A stretch of 64,000 nt of DNA from Nicotiana tabacum. Taxonomy: Eukaryota; Streptophyta; Magnoliopsida; Solanales; Solanaceae. The notes beneath the pieces were generated by a model, which saw only the letters and a program-made list of their open reading frames with translations, was not told the DNA's origin and did no database searches. The first letter of the stretch is position 1. Each line of letters begins with the position of its first letter. The DNA is taken from contig NC_134095.1 of NCBI RefSeq assembly GCF_000715075.1, forward strand, positions 45,734,806 through 45,798,805, given 5' to 3'. The position numbers were made by a program, and so were the translations under genes. Of the stretch, positions 55,801 to 64,000 are shown piece after piece.

Positions 55801-57630
55801 GGCCTTTGCATATAAATAGAGTGCACAAATGATGGACATGCAAGGCCAAACTATTGGCAAAAGAAACAGTATACAATAGTAGCACAAAGTTAGTAGACAG
55901 CAAATATTCGGAGCATGATAGTCACGTAGGTCAAGTTTCATTGAATCAGTAGTATAGAGAAAAGAAAAAAAAGGATAGAGTATGAGAAGCATGCAAAGGG
56001 TCAAGTGCGAAAACCCTTCCGAAAAGCATAGTCAAGTTTCAAAGATAGTAAGAACCTAGAATCAAAGGAATCACATAAAGAAAAGAGATGCTGAAACAAA
56101 GGAACTTCAAATCAAGTTAGGTATTCCAACGAGCAATTTCAAACCCAAAGACATAGGTTTTTCCTTAATAACATTAAAGCTTAGAAGATGATAAACAAAT
56201 AAATCGCACAAGCAGTTTCAGAAACTCGAATAGACCCCAAAAGAAATTAGGGTTTTCAACATCGATCGAGTTTAAAGATGATGAACAAATAAATCAGACA
56301 ATATTTAGCAAATAGTCTCAGAAACTCGAATGAACCCAAAGAAATTAGGGTTTTTATCACCCATCGAGTCTAGAGATGATAAACAAGTAAATCAAACAAA
56401 CACTTAACAAATAATCTCAGAAACCCCATAAGAAATTAGGGTTTTTATCATGCTAAACTCAGAAAAAATTTTGAAAAGAAGAACTTGAAGGAAAACCCTA
56501 ATTTGAAAAAAATGAAGAGTCTTTTTTCCTGAAAGCAAAATTAAAGAAGCTTCGAGAAAGCCTTTAAAAACTCATAGCAAGCATAGATCTAAAGTGAACC
56601 TGAAAGAAGTCGAGAAGCTCTTAGATATTAGGGTTTTAGAAGAACCCCAAGTGACGATAAAGGCCTTGAAAGCCATCTATCTAAACAGGAGAGTCAAGGG
56701 TCTGACTCGAATGGCCATGGCTGGCCAAAGAAAGGTCAGAGACGACCAGAGAACAGTCATCGAGCAAAGACTGGACCAAGCCCCTTCAGAATCTGGTTAT
56801 GAAACCACAGAAACGAACACGTAGAAGCCATGGGAGACTGATACAGGTCTTAGATGATCCTGGAGAGCCATGGATTAGGGTAGATTAAGGTGGCGGCGAC
56901 TAGGGTTTGATGTTGTTGTAGAGAGGATTTTAGAGAGGAGGGGGATTCAGAGGCGGCGTATTGTGAGAAATGGATTAGGGTGAAGGGGTCGTTTGGGTTA
57001 AAAAGGAAGGGAGTAATGGGAGTCGTTGATCTACATGATCAACGTCTGGGATTAGGTGGGAGTCCGGGTGGGTCATTTAAACGGGTAAAGGGTCGGATTT
57101 GAAGTGAATTGGGTCGGGGTAAAATTGGGTTCCAATTGGTGTTCAAATTAGGCTATAATTGAAAGGTAATTGGGCTAGTTTTTAAATAGCCAATTTTTCC
57201 CATTTATTTTATAAAAATAGCAAATTAAATTCTGAAAATAAATTAAAAGTACTAAAATAATTTATAACATATAATTATAAAATTAAAAATACTGGACATA
57301 ATTTTTTTATAGATATAAATGCAATTAAATCTAAAAGAGGCTAATATTCAATTATATGCAATTTAGCTTTAAAAATACTAAATAAATTTGTAAAAATGTA
57401 CAAAAGTTATTTTAGCTATATTTTGGAATAAATATGAGAATACAATAAATTAATTACCAAAATGATCATTTTTAAAATATTATTGGGTTTTTTATGAATA
57501 AAATAGGGGAATAAATTGGTTTTAAAATCTTTAAAAATTAAGAAAAGAAAACAGAATAATAAAATAATTGAACATACTTATATATGCATACATATACTAT
57601 TTTAAAAATATTTTGCATATTAAAAAATAT
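52872..57630 (-). repeat. Ogre-minus 5' LTR, outer ~25 bp lost
   Basis: It starts on the plus strand TGTCGCGCCCCC. Its right part matches 13046-14696 of the 3' LTR. At 57630 it stops about 24 bp short of the LTR end seen at 14717. It contains repeated CTATAGRCATG/TTCTAA-type words (53880-54330) and AT-rich tracts. Small open frames at 54538-55095 and 56594-56824 are antisense to the element and unconvincing. Confidence 0.85.
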
Positions 57631-57637
57631 CGTTACA
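57631..57637. other. 7-bp remnant resembling an LTR end
   Basis: CGTTACA lies between the cut Ogre-minus LTR and a GATTC that begins the copy B LTR fragment. It resembles the CATTACA end of the LTR at 60617-62930 and may be all that remains of a similar element. Confidence 0.4.
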
Positions 57638-60616
57638 GATTCGAAACAATAAGCCAGTATATTTTTCAATAAACTTTCCTTTAAGAGAAGCTCTTAAATT
57701 AATACACATGCAAAAAAATGGATGAGCCTCTAATGTGATACCTTATCATACAAATTTAAGAGTCACTAATTTTGGGGTTAATTTGTTGTCACGTTAGGAG
57801 GGGAATAGTCTTATCCAAAATATACTAATTAATTAGTTAATCTCCCACTAAAAATCAATAATTACCCGCATAATTAAGAATTATCTCAAATTATTTAAAA
57901 TACTACTCATTTTTAATACACTTTATATAACTTACTAGCATGGTCATGTGGTACCATATTAAATAAATACATATATTATAATTTTATTAAAACATCCATG
58001 TAAAAATACATATATTTTCTCAACTTATAATTTTCCTAATCTCATAGAAAGAATAAAAATTCTCGTACGCTTAATTCTTAAAATGGTAAAAAGATAACCT
58101 TCTTTTCTTGTGAGAAAATAAATTTCTATCTTTACAATAAAGAAAATCTCATAAACTTTCTCATATTAAGTGTATAATTTATCATATCCGAAAATAGTAA
58201 TAATGGTAACTATCCAAAATTATACTTATAAAACTTTTAGTAAAATACTTCACTTAAAAGAAAATACCACACTAACATAATATCTAACGGTATCAATGTT
58301 GTAAACTTACAGGGTCTCATAATATTAATGTCTTAAACCCTCTGTAACCTCCTAATAGACATAATCCCTTCGAACTCATGTGGATTAACTACGGCACATC
58401 CTAATGCTAAGGTACGGGATGTAACATCCTTCCCCCCTTTAGAAGCATTCGTCCTCGAATGTTAACTCTTTGAGATTTACAAAAAAATTCAGTAGGGTCT
58501 CCTCTGTAAATTAAACTAAAACCCAAACTATATCTGAAGTCTCGACTATTCATAGCCTTTCGTACTTGAGTATCTGGTATCGCCTTCACCTTTACCTTAC
58601 TTACCTTTCAATCTTGCATCGTATCTTCTGTATCTTTCATAACTTCCCTTCCACATAAGTAGAAATTATATCTACGCCTTAAAGCTCTATTGTGATAGCA
58701 CCTCTAGTGCATAAAAAATTCGTTGGAAACTTTATACTGACTTTTTACGACTTAGCCTTATGGCACGATCTATAAACAAAAGAAGGGTAACATTTACTAA
58801 ATGTCTTGTAGCCTCTCAATTATAAATGTGGCGCGCAACACATCCATAAGTGAGACTCTACTAGGCAGGCTTTGTAGACTTCCTAGGACACGACCCGCTC
58901 TAATACCACTTTGTCACGCCCCAAACCTGGGGAGGCGTGGCAGGCACCCGGTGCCGCACTGGCCCGAGCGAACCACTCTGCAACTCTTTTTTTTTCTTTG
59001 TAACTATCATGGACCAACATGGCCACAACTCGTAATGTATAACTATAAGTGGAAAACACTGTATCATTGAACTATTTTTTTTCTTAAAACATGAATACAT
59101 ATGGGCCGTCAAGGCCTCTGACATACTTACAAAATGAACCTCTGTCTACAAAGCCTCTAAGATTATACGACATCAAATGGGATAAGGTACTGGCTTACCC
59201 ATAAGTCTGTAGCAAAAGTCTGACATGATGACTCATAGACTCGACTGCACTCCTAAGGTGGAGTCTTACCGATCCTTCGTTGAATGATAATATCGTCTAC
59301 TATGAGGGCTCGTCAAACAGTTTATATATACCTGCAGGCATGAATGTAGTGTCCCCAACAAAAAGATGTCAGTACGAATTATGTACCGAGTATGTAAGGT
59401 ATGTAAATCAGTATATAAAGGACATGGAAGAAACGTGGAGTAAAGGATTCAACCTGTAGTCTAGATAGCTTTGTAAATCATGAAATTACTTTTAGCGTCA
59501 TGCGTATGCGTATGAATGTCATGTCATGCATAGGTACATGTTTCTTAACATCATCAGCCTCTGAGGGCATCTCATTATATCATATCGGCCACTGCGGTCA
59601 AAATCATCATCGTATACCAGCTGATCAGGTGGTAGTGCGTATATAATGCCATAACCTTTCCCATATCCCATATACATATATACATACATATATACGCGTA
59701 TATAACGCCGTTTGAATCATATTTACATATATATATATATATACGTATATAACGCCGTTTGAATCATATTTCGGCCACTGTGGGCAACATCATCATCATA
59801 TCCGATACGTTAATAAGATTTTTCGGAATGCCATAAAAATCAATATGCCTTTCGGATAAACTTTATCACATATGTATTTTTTTAGACCCATGAACAGAAG
59901 ATATAATAATAATTCAAATGGGGAATCAAGAATATAGACACCCCTAGTATTTCTATGAATAGAGTCATTTATGAAAGTTGCGTATTTTGCTAGTTTCATT
60001 TGTATTATTTGGATCATGCCAAAAAGAAAGAAGGGATAGCCTTAACATACCTGAGCCGATTCTTTTGACAATCCCTCTAACACCCATCTTTTGCGAAAAA
60101 CACGTAATGGCTGATCGTAGTAGGAAAAATCCGTACGATATTTTTTAGAAAGATTGCACCCACAATGTTCTCATTAATGTAGATGATTGGATATTATTTT
60201 TTTCCTAACCATATTTTCTTAGTTCCTATACTTCTTGTATACTGGGCTGCCTCGAATAGCAATAAAACTATAACTTTATCCCCAAAAAACAATGAAAAAA
60301 GTGGCAATAACTGACAACCGTTTCAAAATTCAATTCAGTAGCTGAACCGATTTCAGAGTTCAAATATATATTTTATTTCTTTTTATCAGTATTTTAGAGC
60401 TCTAATGTTGACATCAGATATCTCCATGGCATTATGTTGTAACTCCAAACAACAAATGGTTGAACTGCATGCCGAAAAGTCTAGTCAATCCCCAAATACA
60501 TGGAAGTTTATCATCAAAATGTTTTGTTACAAGCCTATAACAGCAAAGACGAAAACCATGTCTGGATGGAATCTTAAGGGTCCATAGCTTATGATGGAAA
60601 GAGAAGGAAATGATTC
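57638..60616 (-). mobile_element. Non-autonomous LTR element, copy B (both LTRs cut)
   Basis: 57638-58426 matches the right part of the copy A LTR (7635-8432). 58427-58911 is a 485-bp interior with polypurine tract (58427-58440) and iMet-type primer site (58886-58908). 58912-60616 matches 5928 to about 7639. The left LTR begins, and the right LTR ends, at the same GATTC of the LTR sequence. A short internal duplication (ATATAACGCCGTTTGAATCA, at about 59700 and 59747) and a TA tract lie in the right LTR. The interior is non-coding. Confidence 0.8.
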
Positions 60617-62930
60617 TATCATGACCCAATTCCATTATAGGTCATGATGGCACCCAACACCCTTGTCAGGCAAGCCAGCGCGGAAGTATTAATAAGTTTT
60701 CATTTTCACTTTACTAAAACAAGTACAGAAATTTCTAAATTTGAAGTTAAAAGTATGTGATAATTAGTAACATACAAAAATAGTTATACAATCCCCAAAA
60801 GAATAGTCTACTAATGTGTATGCCAAGACCTGGTGTCATAAGTTTATGGGCAACTAATAGAATATACAAAAGAATAAATCTATCCTACTGTCTGAAATAG
60901 AATAGACAACCAAAATAAAGAGAGACTACATCATGCTGCTGAACGGCACAGGAAGGGAGCAGCTCATCGTGGAAGTCTCGGACACTGATCAAGAATGCGC
61001 ACCAGACTGGTAACCAGATGTACCTGCCTCAGATCCTGTACAATTAAGTACAGAAGTGTAGTATGAGTACATAAACAATATGTACTCAGTAAGTATCATA
61101 TCTAATCTCGAAGAAGTAGAGACGAGAGGTCGACTTGACACTTACTAGGGTCAAATAATATGAGAAATGAATCATACTGAGCATGGATAATACAAATAAT
61201 TAACAGTTTATAGCAGGAAATAACAGGTCCTTTCCTAGATAATATCATAGTTGGCCACTTACATTTCAGGGCATATAACAAAGCTCAATCTACAGAAAAA
61301 TATTGAGTAAAAGCATGCACAAGTAGTGTCGAGGTCGTACGGCCTGATCCAACATAAAAGAAAATTGTGCACTGCCGAGGGTCGAACGGTGCGAACCATA
61401 GATGCATCTATTACCCCACTCACGAATCAGACATACAACGCAGTCAAATGTAATTAAACACAACAACAGGCAGACAAGAATATATATCCGGGGAGCAATT
61501 ACTCATAGAAATATCAACTTCTCTTTAAAAAGGGCAAGAAGATAATGTTCCTCTTATTAGTCTCATTTACCAAAATTATCATGTTTTAAACAATCCAAAT
61601 TAAACATAAAATTACAAGAATATCACATAAAGTATGCTTTTGGGTTTTAGACTACCCGGACGTAGCATAACAGTAGCTACGCACGGACTCTCGTCACCTA
61701 GTACATACGAAGCCCCTGCATTCAATGGCAAATTATTTGATTATATCACCTATGGGGACAATTCCCTCTTACAAGGTTAGATAGGAGACTTACCTCGCTC
61801 TAAAGTGAACTTCCAATACCAAGAACGTGTTCAAAACCCTCAATTTGGAGCCAAACGATCTGAAACTCAAGATGCTAGGTGGAAGTCCTCCCTCAAGAGC
61901 TCCAAAATCGCCCAATGGGTGAGTGAAAAATGGTCAAAATGGCTTAGAGCCCGTATTAAATGAAGCTCACTGCTTCAGTGATTTCCGCATATGCAGTCAG
62001 GGGACAGCATCCGCGGTCCCACTTCTGCGAGAGGAAGGCCGCATCTACGGAATTGGCCAAGCGAGTTGGAACCGCTTCTGCGGTCTTGAAGCCGCTTCTG
62101 CGTCTAAGGAGCCGCTTCTGCGGCTTTGCCTTGGCTTGCCTTGGCCGCATCTGCGAGAGGACGACCGCTTTTGCGGTCTCGCACCTGCGGTTGACCAACC
62201 GTAGGTGCAGTTATGACAGTAACCTGAAGCTTCAGCTCTTCCCAAATTTTCCAACTTCAGTCGAGCCTCGTCCGATTTACGCCCGGGGCTTTCGGGCCCC
62301 GTCCGAACATACCAACAAGTTTGAAATCATGAAACGGACTCGCTCGAACCTTTGGAATGCCCAAAACAACGTAAAATCTAATAATCACCCCTAAAACTAA
62401 TTGAATCAAACTTATGAACTTCAAGTTCTTCAATTCACCTCTAACGCGCCGAAACTTGCTTATACTACTCGGATTGACACCAAATTTTGCGGGAAAGTCT
62501 TAAATGTTATATTGGACCTATATTGGGCTCCGGAGCCAACATACGAGCCCGGTACTAACGTGATCAATCATTATTTAATTTCTTTAAATCCTTAGAATTT
62601 CAGTTTAACAATTTCTAATGAAAATTCATTACTCTGGCTAGGGACCTCGAAATTCGATTCCGGGCATACGCCCAGGTCCCATATTTTCCTATAGACTCTC
62701 TGGGACCATCAAAACACAAATCCGGATACATTTGCTAAAAATGTTGACCAAAGTCAAACTTAGCCTTTTAAGAAAATCTTAAGGAATCAAATGAGCCTAT
62801 TTCAACCCAAGCTCTTCCAAATCCCGAACCAACCATCCCTGGAGGTCATAAATTAGTTAAAATGAGCGCATAAAGTTTTATTTAGGGGGACAGGGTTCTA
62901 AAAGGCAAAATGACCGGTCGGGTCATTACA
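60617..62930 (-). repeat. 3' LTR of chromodomain element
   Basis: The LTR is 2314 bp, from TATCATGACCC (first pair TA, probably a decayed TG) to GGGTCATTACA on the plus strand. It contains a GC-rich minisatellite at about 61980-62210. Confidence 0.75.
61975..62212. repeat. GC-rich CCGCTTCTGCGG minisatellite in LTR
   Basis: Degenerate units with CCGCTTCTGCGG, CCGCATCTGCGA and ACCGCTTTTGCGGTC cores recur about ten times. They are palindromic in the same way as the Athila-like LTR arrays but in an unrelated LTR. Confidence 0.7.
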
Positions 62931-62944
62931 TTTTTCACCTCTTA
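62931..62944 (-). other. Polypurine tract overlapping the pol stop
   Basis: The minus strand reads TAAGAGGTGAAAAA before the LTR start TGTAATGACC. The pol stop TGA (62937-62935) lies inside the tract. Confidence 0.7.
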
Positions 62945-63998
62945 AACAGACGTTCGTCCTCGAACGGACATAGAAAAGTACCTGAGGTGCTGAATAAATG
63001 TGAATATCTGCTCTGCACATCCTCCTTAGACTCCCAGGTTGCCTCCTCAGACTCCCAGGTTGCCTCCTCGACTGGTTGGCCCTTCCACTTGACCTTCACC
63101 GCTGAAATCCTCTTGGATCTTAATTGGCGATCTTGTCTATCAATAATGGAAACTGGCTCCTCCTCATAACTCAGACTCTCATCTAGCTGAATAGTACTGA
63201 AGTCTAACACATGGGACAAGTCGGCACAATACCTCCGAAGCATAGACACGTGAAAAACTAGATGAACTCTCGATAAACTGGGGGGTAAGGCAAGCTCGTA
63301 AGCAACTTCCCCAACTCGCCTCAACACCTTAAATGGGCCAATAAACCTTGGGCTCAGCTTACCCCTCTTCTAGAACCTCATAACACCCTTCATTGGCGAG
63401 ACTTTCAGAGGACCTTCTCGCCAACCATGAATGATACATCATGCGCCTTCTGATCCGCGTAACTCTTCTGTCTGGACTGAGCTGTGCGAAGCCTCTCCTG
63501 AATCAACTTTACCTTGTCCAAGGCATCTTGTACCAAGTCTGTACCGTATAACTTAGCCTCACCAGGCTCAAACCACCCGATAGGAGAACGACACCGCCGA
63601 CCAAACAAAGCCTCGAATGGATCCATCTTTATGTTGGACTGATAGCTGTTTTGTAAGCAAACTCTACCAAGGGCAAGAACTGATCCCACTGTCCTACAAA
63701 ATTAATCACACATGCTCTAAGCATGTCCTCCAAGATCTGAACTATCCACTCTGACTGCCCGTCGGTCTGAGGATGGAATGTTGTGCTAAGATCTACATGG
63801 GTACCCAACTCACTCTGAATGGCTCTCCAGAAATGGGAAGTGAACTGAGGGCCTCTATCTGATATGATGGAAACAGGTACACCGTGTAACCAGACTATCT
63901 CTCGAATGTAAATCTGAGCCAATCTCTCTGAATGTAAGTAGTCACAACCGGAATAAAGTGTGCCGACTTGGTCAACCTGTCATCTATGACCCACACTA
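62935..63998 (-). pseudogene. Integrase and chromodomain end of pol (broken)
   Basis: Minus-strand domains in order: integrase core (63922-63640, with WLHGVPVSIISDRGPQFTS and FHPQTDGQSEWIVQ, carrying the second Asp and the Glu-region); the GPY/F-like and C-terminal part (63689-63405, FEALFGRRCRSPIGWFEPGE); then [20 protein letters not shown] and a chromodomain (63150-62990, [14 protein letters not shown]). Frame changes lie near 63650 and 63405, and a TAG lies near 63371. The chromodomain carries a 21-bp tandem duplication that repeats ATWESE. Chromodomains guide integration to marked chromatin. The gene is not functional as it stands. Confidence 0.88.
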
Positions 63999-64000
63999 CA

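Larger units (their letters stand above)
13046..57630 (-). mobile_element. Ogre/Tat-like retrotransposon (Ogre-minus), interrupted
   Basis: Read on the minus strand it has: 5' LTR (57630 to 52872), primer site, leader, ORF1 start, [26.6-kb insertion 25511-52144], rest of ORF1, gag-pro, intron-like spacer, pol, 3' UTR, polypurine tract and 3' LTR (14717 to 13046, truncated). An extra ORF1 before gag, a gag-pro/pol split, long LTRs and a TGRCGACTCTGCTGGGGA primer site are Ogre/Tat traits. All ORFs are broken. Without the insertion about 18 kb remain. Both LTRs are cut at their outer flanks, so no target duplication can be checked. Confidence 0.85.
60617..64000 (-). mobile_element. Chromodomain Ty3/gypsy element (Tekay/Del-like), 3' end
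   Basis: On the minus strand: integrase, chromodomain, polypurine tract, 3' LTR (62930 to 60617). The element continues past the right edge. Its left edge abuts GATTC of the copy B LTR, the likely target duplication. Confidence 0.85.

Overview
The window is repetitive nuclear DNA of a flowering plant. Nearly every base belongs to an LTR retrotransposon or a fragment of one. The LTR and leader sequences resemble repeats of Solanaceae genomes; that family placement is an impression from memory, not a search. I see no host protein-coding gene, tRNA, rRNA or bacterial feature.

Layout, left to right. (1) 1-5883 is a nested stack, all on the minus strand. The 5' part of an Athila-like Ty3/gypsy element (LTR 4374-5883, tRNA-Asp-type primer site, Gag start) is split by a Ty1/copia element (5' LTR 2969-3897, Gag, start of protease/pre-integrase). 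The copia element is itself split at 620/621 by another Athila-like LTR that runs off the left edge. (2) 5928-10292 is a non-autonomous LTR element (copy A): 2.5-kb LTRs around a 485-bp non-coding interior. (3) 10293-13045 holds two truncated LTR fragments lying back to back. (4) 13046-57630 is an old minus-strand Ogre/Tat-like element (called Ogre-minus here): truncated 3' LTR, repeat-rich 3' UTR, broken pol, a candidate 183-nt intron, broken gag-pro, broken ORF1, leader, primer site, and a 5' LTR of about 4.8 kb. (5) Inside its ORF1, with a perfect 5-bp target duplication (GTGAC), sits a younger plus-strand Ogre/Tat-like element of 26.6 kb, 25511-52144 (Ogre-plus). It carries ORF1, an intact 1152-codon gag-protease ORF, a candidate 177-nt intron, a pol broken by one stop and about three frameshifts, and an 8-kb 3' UTR containing a 127-copy, 41-bp minisatellite. 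(6) 57638-60616 is copy B of the non-autonomous element, also with a 485-bp interior. (7) 60617-64000 is the 3' end of a minus-strand chromodomain Ty3/gypsy element (Tekay/Del-like): 3' LTR plus a broken integrase-chromodomain.

Within the Ogre elements the expected division of labour is: ORF1 (unknown function), Gag (particle), protease, RT with two RNase H modules, and integrase. Splicing is proposed to remove the gag stop and fuse gag-pro to pol.

The most interesting signals are non-coding and shared by the two diverged Ogre elements. There are eight copies of a roughly 60-nt nested stem-loop motif with compensatory changes, at matching positions. A hairpin follows the primer site and abuts a splice-donor-like site. 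A splice-acceptor-like site lies 1-2 nt before each ORF1 ATG. The gag stop codon is embedded in the splice donor. The 3' UTRs carry decamers complementary to the element's own primer-binding site. All functional readings of these are inference.
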